The notes below the pieces were generated by a model. It ran no database searches. It had not been told where the DNA came from and worked only from the letters and a program-made list of their open reading frames with translations. DNA of 64,000 nt from NCBI RefSeq assembly GCF_024519315.1, contig NZ_JANIIC010000001.1, positions 1-64,000 on the forward strand, read 5' to 3'. Shown here piece after piece: positions 54,167 through 62,367 of this stretch. Position numbers and translations under genes: made by a program. This DNA is from Streptomyces malaysiensis subsp. samsunensis. Its GTDB lineage: Bacteria > Actinomycetota > Actinomycetes > Streptomycetales > Streptomycetaceae. How positions within the stretch are numbered: position 1 is the first letter of the stretch; every line of letters begins with the position of its first letter.

Positions 54167-54823
54167 TCAGGGCGCCCCTCGGCCCACGCCCAGGAAGCGC
54201 AGTACGGCCAGCACCCTGCGGTGATCCGCCTCGGCGACCGGCAGGTCCAGCTTCCCGAAGATGGAGTTGATGTGCTTGGCCACCGCGCTCTCGCTGATCA
54301 CCAGCGCCCCGGCGATCCCCGCGTTGGACCGCCCGCCGGCCATCAGCTCCAGGACGTCGCGCTCGCGCGAGGTCAGCCGGTCCAGCGGATCACTGTGCCG
54401 TCGTACCAGCAGCTGGGCCACGACCTGCGGGTCCAGCGCGGTGCCGCCGCCCGCCACCCGCCGCAGCGCGTCGATGAACTCCTCCACGTCCGCGACCCGC
54501 TGCTTGAGCAGATAGCCGATCCCGCTGGTGTGGGAGGTCAGCAGGTCCGCCGCGTACCGCTCCTCGACGTACTGCGACAGCAGCAGCACGGCGGTGTCCG
54601 GCCACTGCCGCCGGATCAGCAGGGCCGCCCGTACGCCCTCGTCGGTGAAACCGGGCGGCATCCGGACGTCCACGACGGCGATGTCCGGGCGCTGCTCCTC
54701 GACCGCCGCCAGCAGCCCCTCGGCGTCGTCCGTCTCCGCCACGACCTCGAAGCCCGCGGTCTGTACGACCTTGACCAGGCCGATCCGCAGCAGAACCGAG
54801 TCCTCGGCGATCACAGCGCGCAC
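54167..54823 (-). CDS. NarL/LuxR-family response regulator
   Basis: 218 residues. The receiver has AEDSVLL, phospho-acceptor Asp52 in VVDVRMPPGFTDEG and a Lys in YLLKQRV; the LuxR helix-turn-helix is LTSRERDVLELMAGGRSNAG followed by ESAVAKHINSIFGKLDL. GTG 54823 overlaps the kinase stop by 13 bases. Target unknown; the divergent neighbour at 56191 is a candidate. Confidence 0.94.
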   Translation of the reverse strand: MRAVIAEDSVLLRIGLVKVVQTAGFEVVAETDDAEGLLAAVEEQRPDIAVVDVRMPPGFTDEGVRAALLIRRQWPDTAVLLLSQYVEERYAADLLTSHTSGIGYLLKQRVADVEEFIDALRRVAGGGTALDPQVVAQLLVRRHSDPLDRLTSRERDVLELMAGGRSNAGIAGALVISESAVAKHINSIFGKLDLPVAEADHRRVLAVLRFLGVGRGAP

Positions 54824-56016
54824 GGCAGCTCCACGGTGATGACGGTCGGGCCCCCGAGGGGGCTGCTGATGTCGAAGGTGCCGTCCACCGAGCCCACCCG
54901 CTGGGCGAGCCCCGCCAGACCACTGCCGCGGGCGGGGTCGGCGCCTCCGGCGCCATCGTCGTCGACCACCACCCGCGGCCTGTCCCCGGCCCGTACGACC
55001 CCGACCCCGGCCCGGGTGGCACGGGCGTGCTTGGCGATGTTGGCGAGGGCCTCGGAGACCACGAAATAGGCGACGGCCTCCACCGTCGGGGCGGCCCGTT
55101 CGGGGACGTCCACCCGCAGCCGCACCGGCAGCGGAGCGCGGGCCGCGATACCGGAGAGGGCGGCGTCCAGGCCGAGTTCGTCCAGGACGGCGGGGTGCAG
55201 CCCGCGCACCAGGTTGCTGAGCTCCTCGATGGCCTCCTTGGCCTCGCGGTGCGCCTCGTCGATGACCTTGCAGGCCGCTTCGGGCAGATCGTCCATCGTG
55301 GCCTTGGCCAGGCCCAGGTTGACCGCCATGGAGACCAGCCGCCGCTGCGCGCCGTCGTGCAGATCGCGTTCGATACGGCGCCGCTCGGCGTCCGCCGCGT
55401 CGACCGCGCCCGCACGGCTCTCGGTCAGGTCCTCGACCCGCCGCTCCAGCTCCGCCGCCGGGCCGGGCCCGAGGAAGGCGGTCGCCGCGCGCGTGTCGAG
55501 CCGTACGAGGGCGGCGATGAGCCAGTACGCGAGGGCCAGCAGGGCGCAGCCGCCCACGGTGAGGTACGCGGCCGACGTGGCGTCCGGCAGGAACTTCAGC
55601 CGTCCGGCCTGCTGCCGCCAGAGGAACACGGTCGTGGCCACCACGCCCCCCAGGGCGAAGCCCCAGGCCAGCACCCCGCCGAAGGCGACGGCCGGACCGG
55701 CCAGCAGGTGGTACCACAGCTGCCGCCGGGCCCTTGGGGGGCCGGTGATCCCGACGTCGAGCAGCGCCGCGAACCGCTGCCGCTGCACACGCGTCAGCAG
55801 CGGGGTGGCCACGGCCGGTCCGATCAGCGGGACGGTGAGCGCGAGCAGGATGTCCACCGGCGACGAGGCGTTGTCGTAGATCACCCACGGCACGCTCATC
55901 GGCGCCGCCCAGGCCACGAACTGCACCGCGATGCCCGCGGAGCCGAAGCGGACGTCGCGCCCCAGCCGGTGCGGCGAACGTCCGAACGCGGGGCGTATCG
56001 CGGTGCGGAGGCTCAT
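54811..56016 (-). CDS. NarL-type sensor histidine kinase
   Basis: 401 residues. About four to five membrane helices occupy residues 27-175 with little extracytoplasmic sequence. The HisKA_3 motif ERRRIERDLHDGAQRRLVSM has His220; the ATPase domain shows VSEALANIAKHARATRAGV, DDDGAGGADPARGSGLAGL. As with other DesK-like kinases, the signal is probably sensed within the membrane. ATG 56016. Confidence 0.93.
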   Translation of the reverse strand: MSLRTAIRPAFGRSPHRLGRDVRFGSAGIAVQFVAWAAPMSVPWVIYDNASSPVDILLALTVPLIGPAVATPLLTRVQRQRFAALLDVGITGPPRARRQLWYHLLAGPAVAFGGVLAWGFALGGVVATTVFLWRQQAGRLKFLPDATSAAYLTVGGCALLALAYWLIAALVRLDTRAATAFLGPGPAAELERRVEDLTESRAGAVDAADAERRRIERDLHDGAQRRLVSMAVNLGLAKATMDDLPEAACKVIDEAHREAKEAIEELSNLVRGLHPAVLDELGLDAALSGIAARAPLPVRLRVDVPERAAPTVEAVAYFVVSEALANIAKHARATRAGVGVVRAGDRPRVVVDDDGAGGADPARGSGLAGLAQRVGSVDGTFDISSPLGGPTVITVELPCAL

Positions 56017-56190
56017 GCGACGACCTTGGAGCGGCCCCGAGCGGCCGCGCGCTGGACCGGATGCCCGGAGTCGGGGTGCACCTGGTGCCACCCCAAGTCG
56101 GCAACTGGTGTGACCGACACCGCAGACGGCGCCGACGAGGCTGGTGGAGCGCCCGGGACGACCGACCGGGCCCGGAAGGAGATCCGCGCC

Positions 56191-56817
56191 ATGGCCACCC
56201 TGTCCTCTCCCGCCACCGGCCCGCGGACCGCCCGGAGGACGCGGCGCGCGCTTTCGCGACGGCGAGTGCTTCCGTGGCGGCAAGTGCTTCCCTGGCGGCG
56301 AGTGCTTCCGTGGCGGCGCGAGCTTGCACGGCGGCGCGTGCGGCCGGAGTGGGTGCTGCTGGTCTCGGGGGCGGCGCTGGTCCCCTGGCTGTACGTACTG
56401 GCCCGGAGGACCGTGCCGCCCACGGCCCTGGTCGGCCGCTGGAACGCCGCCTGGGTGGGCCTGGACGCCCTCGAGGCGCTCGGGCTGCTCTCCACCGCCG
56501 CGCTGCGCAGACGTGGCGACGACCGCCATCGGCTGACCGCGGCGGCGACGGCAGCGCTGCTGGTGGTGGACGCGTGGTGGGACACGGTGACGGCCGCGCC
56601 GGGCGGGGAGCTGGTGTCGGCGGTCGCGATGGCGGTCTGCGCGGAGCTGCCGCTGGCGGCGCTGTGCACGGCGCTGGCGCTCGGCCGGGAACGGCGGACG
56701 GTGACCGACGCGACCACGGTCGGCACCACCACGACGCCTGGGCCACCGGTCGCCCCCGGGATGCCGACCGCTCCCGGGACCCCGATCACCCCTGGGAGGC
56801 GGCCCACCAGAGAATGA
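56191..56817 (+). CDS. Small membrane protein with repetitive ends
   Basis: 208 residues with about four membrane helices (PEWVLLVSGAALVPWLYVLA, WVGLDALEALGLLSTAAL, a third and a fourth). The N-terminus has three copies of an 18-bp repeat encoding VLPWRR or VLPWRQ (about 56265-56320), and the C-terminus is a PGxPxxPG repeat. AAGGAG lies nine bases before ATG 56191. It is divergent from the kinase gene, with 174 bp between. Possibly a target of the two-component system; function unknown. Confidence 0.75.
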   Translation: MATLSSPATGPRTARRTRRALSRRRVLPWRQVLPWRRVLPWRRELARRRVRPEWVLLVSGAALVPWLYVLARRTVPPTALVGRWNAAWVGLDALEALGLLSTAALRRRGDDRHRLTAAATAALLVVDAWWDTVTAAPGGELVSAVAMAVCAELPLAALCTALALGRERRTVTDATTVGTTTTPGPPVAPGMPTAPGTPITPGRRPTRE

Positions 56818-57088
56818 GCGCGGCCACCGCGAAACAGGCCAGCATGATCAGGACGACCTGGCGCCGCGCCGCCGCGTCGGCGGTCATCCGGGGTGAGCCA
56901 AGGGCCCCGTGTGCCTGGGCGAGGTGGTCGAGCCCCTTGTGCCGGGCGCCGCCGTAGGTGATCCGCTCCTGCCAGTCGCAGTGTTGGCAGCCGAGCAGCC
57001 GCCGCTGCCCCGGACCGTAGCCGTAGCTCACCTCGAAGACCGTGCCGTCCTCGCGGATGGCGGTGATGTGGTGTGTCACGCCTCGCAC
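56786..57088 (-). CDS. Hypothetical 100-aa single-helix membrane protein
   Basis: Starts at GTG 57088 (MRGVTHHITAIREDGTVFEV) with a compact N-terminal domain bearing CQHCDWQE, a possible zinc knuckle, and one C-terminal membrane helix (VVLIMLACFAVAALILWWAA). Its last 32 bases overlap the convergent 3' end of the previous gene. No family recognised. Confidence 0.7.
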   Translation of the reverse strand: MRGVTHHITAIREDGTVFEVSYGYGPGQRRLLGCQHCDWQERITYGGARHKGLDHLAQAHGALGSPRMTADAAARRQVVLIMLACFAVAALILWWAASQG

Positions 57089-57116
57089 GATTGGTTTGCC
57101 CCCCGTTCTGCCGACC

Positions 57117-57167
57117 GACGGGCTCCGGCGCCACGGACGTCGTGTCCGCGGCGCCGGAGCCCGTCGT
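57117..57167. terminator. glyS terminator hairpin
   Basis: CGACGGGCTCCGGCGCC and GGCGCCGGAGCCCGTCG form a 17-bp perfect stem with a loop of 17 bases that itself contains GGAC/GTCC. It lies just past the glyS stop and is one of the strongest hairpins in the window. Confidence 0.85.
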
Positions 57168-57215
57168 CGGGTGTATGTCCGGTGCCCGTGGTCCGGGCGC
57201 GGGGCCCGGACCGGG

Positions 57216-58598
57216 TCAGCAGCCGATCAGGCGGCCGCCCAGGTAGGACTGGATCTGGTCGAGGGAGACCCGCTCCTGCTTCATCGTGTCGCGCTCACGC
57301 ACGGTCACGGCGTTGTCGTCGAGCGTGTCGAAGTCGACGGTGACGCAGAACGGCGTACCGATCTCGTCCTGACGGCGGTAGCGACGGCCGATCGCGCCCG
57401 CGTCGTCGAACTCGATGTTCCAGTGCTTGCGCAGGTCCGCCGCGAGCCCCTTGGCCTTCGGCGAGAGCTGCGGGTTGCGGGACAGCGGCAGCACCGCGAC
57501 CTTGACCGGCGCCAGACGCGGGTCGAGCCGCATCACGGTGCGCTTCTCCATCTTGCCCTTGGCGTTGGGCGCCTCGTCCTCGACGTACGCGTCGAGCATG
57601 AAGGCCAGCATCGCGCGGCCCACGCCCGCCGCCGGCTCGATGACGAAGGGGGTCCAGCGCTCGCCGGCCTCCTGGTCGAAGTACGACAGGTCCTGGCCGG
57701 ACGCCGCGGAGTGCGCCTTCAGGTCGTAGTCGGTGCGGTTGGCCACACCCTCCAGCTCGCCCCACTCCGAACCGCCGAAGTTGAAGCGGTACTCGATGTC
57801 GGCGGTGCGCTTGGAGTAGTGGGAGAGCTTCTCCTTCGGGTGCTCGTACCACCGGATATTCGCTTCCTGGAGACCGAGGTCCCGGTACCAGTTCCAGCGC
57901 TGCTCCATCCAGTACTCGTGCCACTTCTCGTCCTCGCCCGGCTTGACGAAGAACTCCATCTCCATCTGCTCGAATTCACGCGTACGGAAGATGAAGTTGC
58001 CCGGCGTGATCTCGTTGCGGAACGACTTGCCGACCTGCGCGATACCGAACGGCGGCTTCCGGCGCGAGGTCTGCTGGACGGCGAGGAAGTTGGTGAAGAT
58101 GCCCTGGGCGGTCTCGGGGCGCAGATACGCGATCGAGCCGGAGTCCTGGGTCGGGCCGAGGTGGGTGGCGAGCAGGCCGGAGAACTGCTTGGGCTCGGTG
58201 AAACTGCCCTTGTTGCCGCAGTGCGGGCAGTTGACGTCGGCCAGGCCGTTCTCGGGGAGCCGGCCGTGCTTGGCCTCGTACGCCTCCTCCAGATGGTCCG
58301 CGCGGAACCGCTTGTGACAGGAGGTGCACTCCGTCAGCGGGTCCGTGAAGGTGGCGACGTGGCCGGACGCCTCCCACACCTCACGGGCCAGGATCACGGA
58401 CGAGTCGAGTCCGACGACGTCGTCACGCGAGGTGACCGTGGAACGCCACCATTGCCGCTTGATGTTCTCCTTCAGCTCCACACCGAGCGGTCCGTAATCC
58501 CAGGCGGCGCGCTGGCCGCCGTAGATCTCGCTGCACGGGTAGACGAAGCCACGGCGCTTGCTGAGGCTGACGATGGTGTCGATCTTGTCGGCGGCCAC
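57216..58598 (-). CDS. glyS: Glycyl-tRNA synthetase, alpha2 type
   Basis: A 460-residue class II aminoacyl-tRNA synthetase. The N-terminus [20 protein letters not shown] and motif [20 protein letters not shown] are diagnostic; a zinc-binding insert has [12 protein letters not shown] and [10 protein letters not shown]. Motif 2 is in [20 protein letters not shown], and the C-terminal anticodon domain starts near [18 protein letters not shown] 58598. It is divergent from znuA, as in the conserved Streptomyces arrangement glyS-znuACB-zur. Confidence 0.96.
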   Translation of the reverse strand: MAADKIDTIVSLSKRRGFVYPCSEIYGGQRAAWDYGPLGVELKENIKRQWWRSTVTSRDDVVGLDSSVILAREVWEASGHVATFTDPLTECTSCHKRFRADHLEEAYEAKHGRLPENGLADVNCPHCGNKGSFTEPKQFSGLLATHLGPTQDSGSIAYLRPETAQGIFTNFLAVQQTSRRKPPFGIAQVGKSFRNEITPGNFIFRTREFEQMEMEFFVKPGEDEKWHEYWMEQRWNWYRDLGLQEANIRWYEHPKEKLSHYSKRTADIEYRFNFGGSEWGELEGVANRTDYDLKAHSAASGQDLSYFDQEAGERWTPFVIEPAAGVGRAMLAFMLDAYVEDEAPNAKGKMEKRTVMRLDPRLAPVKVAVLPLSRNPQLSPKAKGLAADLRKHWNIEFDDAGAIGRRYRRQDEIGTPFCVTVDFDTLDDNAVTVRERDTMKQERVSLDQIQSYLGGRLIGC

Positions 58599-58711
58599 GG
58601 TGCTCTCTTCATTGATGACGACATTGACGACGAAGCGAATGCTTCAGGTTACCGGCGGCGGCACCCCCCGGATCAAATCGATAGCCGAAGCGATCAACAA
58701 GAGGACACTTG

Positions 58712-58749
58712 TTGACAATCGTTTCCATCTTTGTTGAAAATGAGAGTCA
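58712..58749 (+). promoter_or_regulatory. znuA promoter with two Zur-box-like sequences
   Basis: TTGACA at 58712-58717 and GAAAAT at 58736-58741 (18-bp spacing) form a probable promoter. TGACAATCGTTTCCA (58713-58727) and TGAAAATGAGAGTCA (58735-58749) both resemble the TGAAAATGATTTTCA Zur box and cover the -35 and -10 hexamers. With this promoter, the transcript would begin at or next to ATG 58749. Confidence 0.7.
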
Positions 58750-59717
58750 TGAACATACGCCGCCTCAGCCCCATGACCGCCCTCGTCGGAGCCGCCGCAC
58801 TGGGTCTGACCACCCTCACAGCCTGCTCCTCCGACGCCGGGGACGGAAGGAAGGACGGAAAGCTGGATGTGGTGGCGTCGTTCTACCCCATGCAGTTCCT
58901 CGCCCAGCGGATCGGCGGGGACGCCGTCCATGTCTCCTCCCTGACCAAGCCCGGTGTCGAACCGCACGACCTGGAGATCAGCCCCCGGCAGACCGCCGAT
59001 CTCACCGAGGCCGGTCTTGTGGTCTACCTCAAGGGGCTCCAGCCCTCCGTCGACCGGGCCATCGCCCAGGCCGAGCCGAAGCACGTCGCCGACGCCACCT
59101 CGTACACCACCCTCGAGGACCACGGCGCCGAGGTAGAGGGCGACCACCACGAGGGCGAGGAGGGCCACGAGGGCCACGCCCACTCCGGCGACGCCGCCGC
59201 CGACCCCCATATCTGGCTGGATCCGGTCCGCTACGCCCAGGTGGCCAAGGGCGTCGGCAAGGCGCTGGAGAAGGCCGACCCCGATCACGCCAAGACGTAT
59301 CAGAAGAACACCACCGCCCTGGTCAAGGAGCTCAACACGCTCGATCAGGACTTCCGGAGCGGTTTGAAGGACCGTTCTTCGGACACCTTCATCACGACCC
59401 ACGCCGCCTTCGGCTATCTCGCCGAGCGCTACGGCCTGCGGCAGGAGGCGATCTCCGGGCTCGACCCCGAATCCGAGCCCAGCCCGGCGCGGATCAAGGG
59501 GCTGCATACCATCGCCAAGAAGGACAAGGTCAACACCGTCTTCTTCGAAACCCTCGTGAGCGACCGGACGGCCAAGACGCTGGCGGGCGATCTCCATCTG
59601 CGGACCGATGTGCTCGACCCGATCGAGGGCATCGGCTCCAAGTCCAAGGGCGAGGACTACATCCAGGTCATGCGATCCAATCTGAAGGCTTTGCAGCGGG
59701 CGCTGGGCGCCAAGTGA
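58749..59717 (+). CDS. znuA: Zinc ABC transporter substrate-binding lipoprotein
   Basis: A 322-residue cluster A-I metal-binding protein. The leader ends in a lipobox (TTLTAC). VVASFYPMQFLAQRIGGDAV, KPGVEPHDLEISPRQ (first metal His), a His/Glu-rich loop (GDHHEGEEGHEGHAHSGD) and DPHIWLDPVRYAQV identify ZnuA. ATG 58749 is preferred to ATG 58740 because the promoter position would make the message leaderless from 58749. It exports to the membrane outer face, delivering Zn(II) to ZnuB. Confidence 0.94.
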   Translation: MNIRRLSPMTALVGAAALGLTTLTACSSDAGDGRKDGKLDVVASFYPMQFLAQRIGGDAVHVSSLTKPGVEPHDLEISPRQTADLTEAGLVVYLKGLQPSVDRAIAQAEPKHVADATSYTTLEDHGAEVEGDHHEGEEGHEGHAHSGDAAADPHIWLDPVRYAQVAKGVGKALEKADPDHAKTYQKNTTALVKELNTLDQDFRSGLKDRSSDTFITTHAAFGYLAERYGLRQEAISGLDPESEPSPARIKGLHTIAKKDKVNTVFFETLVSDRTAKTLAGDLHLRTDVLDPIEGIGSKSKGEDYIQVMRSNLKALQRALGAK

Positions 59718-59728
59718 CGGAGGAAGTC

Positions 59729-60586
59729 ATGGAAGCCGAGGAGGCCCGGGAGACCGGGGTGACCGAGGAGCCGGACATAGCCACGGCCGCGGCACCGGCC
59801 GCCCGCCCCGCCTCGGCCACCGCCGAGGACCCGATATCCCTGCGCGGCGCCACCGCCACCCTCGGTGGCCGCCCCGTGCTGCGCGGTATCGATCTGACCG
59901 TCCGCCGCGGTGAGGTCGTGGCGCTGCTCGGCGCCAACGGCTCGGGCAAGTCCACCGCCGTACGGTCCGTCGTCGGCCAGGTGCCGCTGAGCGGCGGTGA
60001 GCTGACCCTCTTCGGCATTCCGCGCCGCCGCTTCCGCGACTGGGCCCGGATCGGTTACGTACCGCAGCGCACCACGGCCGCAAGCGGGGTCCCCGCGACC
60101 GTGCGCGAGGTCGTCTCGGCGGGCCGGCTGGCCCGCCGCCGGTTCGGCCCGCCGCGCAAGGCCGACCGGGCGGCGGTTCAGCGGGCCCTGGAGCTCGTCG
60201 GCATGGCCGACCGCGCCCGGGACCCGGTGGGCGCCCTCTCCGGCGGTCAGCACCAGCGCGTGCTGATCGCCCGCGCCCTCGCGGGCGAACCGGAACTGCT
60301 GATCATGGACGAGCCGATGGCCGGGGTCGACCTCACCAGCCAGGAGATCCTCGCGGGCACCCTCCGCGAGCAGGTCGCCGCCGGTGCCACGGTCCTCCTG
60401 GTGCTCCATGAGCTCGGCCCGCTGGAGCCGCTGATCGACCGCGCGGTGGTGCTCCGCGACGGCTGTGTCGTCCACGACGGGCCACCGCCCAAGGCCGTGG
60501 GCCAGCATGCGCTGCCCGGCCACGATCATGTCCATCCCCATGCGGCGGCCGACGCCGAACCGATCCGGACAGGGTTGCTGACCTGA
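59729..60586 (+). CDS. znuC: Zinc ABC transporter ATP-binding protein
   Basis: 285 residues. Walker A GANGSGKST, the Q loop in YVPQRTT, signature ALSGGQHQRVLIARAL, Walker B LLIMDEPMAGVD and the switch His in LVLHELG are all present. A 38-residue Ala/Glu-rich N-terminal extension precedes the fold, and the C-terminus is His-rich (QHALPGHDHVHPHA). GGAGGAAG lies just before ATG 59729, 11 bp after znuA. Confidence 0.95.
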   Translation: MEAEEARETGVTEEPDIATAAAPAARPASATAEDPISLRGATATLGGRPVLRGIDLTVRRGEVVALLGANGSGKSTAVRSVVGQVPLSGGELTLFGIPRRRFRDWARIGYVPQRTTAASGVPATVREVVSAGRLARRRFGPPRKADRAAVQRALELVGMADRARDPVGALSGGQHQRVLIARALAGEPELLIMDEPMAGVDLTSQEILAGTLREQVAAGATVLLVLHELGPLEPLIDRAVVLRDGCVVHDGPPPKAVGQHALPGHDHVHPHAAADAEPIRTGLLT

Positions 60587-60587
60587 G

Positions 60588-61460
60588 ATGCTCGAGATCC
60601 TCGACTACGCCTTCATGCAGCGGGCCCTGCTCGCCGCCGTCCTGGTGGGCATCACCGCGCCCGCGGTCGGCATCTACCTCGTCCAGCGCCGTCAGGCGAT
60701 CATGGGCGACGGAATCGGCCATGTCGCGCTCACCGGTGTCGCCCTCGGCTTCCTGACCGGCGCCAACCCGGTGTGGACCGCCGTCGCCGTCTCCGCGCTC
60801 GGCGCGATCCTCATGGAGCTGATCCGCTGGTACGGCAAGACCCGTGGCGATCTCGCGCTCGCGATGCTCTTCTACGGCGGGATGGCGGGCGGTGTGCTGC
60901 TGATCAACCTCTCGCCGACCGGCTCCAACGCCAACCTCACCACCTATCTCTTCGGCTCGATCACCACGGTCTCCCCCGAGGACGTCGTCGCGATCTCCCT
61001 CCTGGCCGCCTTCGTCGTACTGATCACCCTGGGGCTGCGCCGCCAGCTGTTCGCGGTGTGCCAGGACGAGGAGTTCGCCCGGGTGACCGGCCTTCCGGTG
61101 CGCACGCTCAATCTGCTGCTGGCCGTCACCGCGGCCGTCACGGTCACCGTCGCCATGCGCGTCGTGGGCCTGCTCCTGGTCAGCGCCCTGATGGTGGTCC
61201 CGGTCGCCGCCGCCCAGCAGGCCACCCGGGGCTTCGCGATGACGCTCGCGCTGGCGATCGCCATCGGCGTCGTGGTGACCCTGTCCGGCACGGTCTTCTC
61301 CTTCTACAAGAACGTCCCGCCGGGAGCCAGCATCGTCGTCCTCGCCATCGGCGTCTTCGCCGTGATCACGGCCCTGGCCGCGCCCTTGGCTAAAAGACGT
61401 GCTCAGCGGGCGGCCGAGGCCGAGGAACGGTGCACGTTGAGGGACGATGTACTCGTATAG
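60588..61460 (+). CDS. znuB: Zinc ABC transporter permease
   Basis: A 290-residue membrane protein with about eight helices of the ABC-3 family. LVQRRQAIMGDGIGHVALTG near the N-terminus, LFGSITTVSPEDVV and VRTLNLLLAVTAAVTVTVAM fit ZnuB. It starts one base after the znuC stop. A 148-bp gap separates it from zur. Confidence 0.95.
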   Translation: MLEILDYAFMQRALLAAVLVGITAPAVGIYLVQRRQAIMGDGIGHVALTGVALGFLTGANPVWTAVAVSALGAILMELIRWYGKTRGDLALAMLFYGGMAGGVLLINLSPTGSNANLTTYLFGSITTVSPEDVVAISLLAAFVVLITLGLRRQLFAVCQDEEFARVTGLPVRTLNLLLAVTAAVTVTVAMRVVGLLLVSALMVVPVAAAQQATRGFAMTLALAIAIGVVVTLSGTVFSFYKNVPPGASIVVLAIGVFAVITALAAPLAKRRAQRAAEAEERCTLRDDVLV

Positions 61461-61608
61461 TCCGGAGTCCATGAGCCCCCTGCCCATGAGCCCGTCGCCG
61501 AGTCCGTCCCCCAAGCGATAACTGGCACAATGGCCGGGCAGAAGGCGCACCGGGCGCGGAATGAGCCCCGAGAGCGACGGAGCATGCGAGGTTGAGGAGG
61601 CAGCTGTG

Positions 61609-62031
61609 GTGACCGCGGGTCCCCCAGTACGCGGCCGGTCCACCAGGCAGCGCGCCGCGGTGGCGGCGGCGCTGGACGAGGTGGACGAGTTCCGCAGTGC
61701 GCAGGAGCTCCACGACATGCTCAAGCACCGGGGCGACTCGGTGGGTCTGACCACGGTCTACCGCACCCTCCAGTCCCTCGCCGACGCCGGCGAGGTCGAC
61801 GTCCTCCGCACCACGGAGGGCGAGGCGGTCTACCGCCGGTGCAACAGCGAGGAGCACCACCACCACCTGGTCTGCCGCGCCTGCGGCAAGGCGGTCGAGG
61901 TGGAGGGCCCCGCCGTCGAGAAATGGGCCGAAGCGATCGCCGCCGAGCACGGCTTCGTGGACGTGGCCCACACGATCGAGATCTTCGGCACCTGCTGCGA
62001 CTGCGCCGCGGCCAAGGCTCCGCGGGATTGA
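61609..62031 (+). CDS. zur: Zinc uptake regulator Zur
   Basis: A 140-residue Fur-family repressor. RSTRQRAAVAAALDEVDEFR and the recognition helix SVGLTTVYRTLQSLADAGEV are typical; metal sites are EHHHHLVCRACGKAVE and IFGTCCDC. With zinc bound it would repress znuABC through the boxes at 58713 and 58735. GTG 61609 with GAGGAGG eight bases upstream gives MTAGPPVRGRSTRQRA, matching the known Streptomyces Zur N-terminus from memory; GTG 61606 is the alternative. Confidence 0.96.
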   Translation: MTAGPPVRGRSTRQRAAVAAALDEVDEFRSAQELHDMLKHRGDSVGLTTVYRTLQSLADAGEVDVLRTTEGEAVYRRCNSEEHHHHLVCRACGKAVEVEGPAVEKWAEAIAAEHGFVDVAHTIEIFGTCCDCAAAKAPRD

Positions 62032-62113
62032 CGCCCCGAAGCGGCGGCCGGGCCCGGTCGGCTCCGCCCGACTGGGCCGCGTACCGGGGCGGTTGGGGCA
62101 CACCGAAATCGGA

Positions 62114-62142
62114 TTGATCCCGGTCGGGCTTGTGGGTACGGT
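62114..62142 (+). promoter_or_regulatory. Candidate promoter for the MFS gene leader
   Basis: TTGATC (62114-62119) and TACGGT (62137-62142) are 17 bp apart, a good match for a vegetative promoter. Transcription would start near 62149-62150, which coincides with a GTG codon opening a short frame. Confidence 0.55.
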
Positions 62143-62149
62143 GCCCGAT

Positions 62150-62212
62150 GTGACGAGCCCCGAATCAGACAGAGCGGAGCCGCCGGTCGTCCGGCGGCGA
62201 GCGGTTGTCTGA
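62150..62212 (+). CDS. Putative leaderless leader peptide (20 aa)
   Basis: From GTG 62150 the frame reads VTSPESDRAEPPVVRRRAVV and stops with TGA at 62210-62212. It has no ribosome site and would be translated from the 5' end of the transcript. Pro-Pro and Arg-Arg-Arg stretches, both slow to translate, lie over the hairpin at 62179-62198. It is proposed to be a ribosome-stalling leader controlling the downstream exporter. Confidence 0.4.
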   Translation: MTSPESDRAEPPVVRRRAVV

Positions 62213-62254
62213 CCACTGACCCGACCCGTCTCCCGGGTCGATTCTCTTGGGTCG
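62179..62254 (+). promoter_or_regulatory. Competing hairpins of a possible attenuator
   Basis: GCCGCCGG-TCGT-CCGGCGGC (62179-62198) lies inside the leader frame. Just after it, CGACCCG (62222-62228) can pair with CGGGTCG (62234-62240) or, alternatively, with GGGTCG at 62249-62254. Such mutually exclusive stems are typical of attenuation. The rest of 62032-62367 contains no other gene. Confidence 0.45.
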
Positions 62255-62367
62255 ATCTCGCTTCCGGCGACCGGACACGACTCCGTGTGTCTGGTTCCGC
62301 CTCATCGGCGTCCAGCACGCGGCCGTTCTTGCCCGCGCACGCTCATCGCATCGCTGGAGTCGACCTC

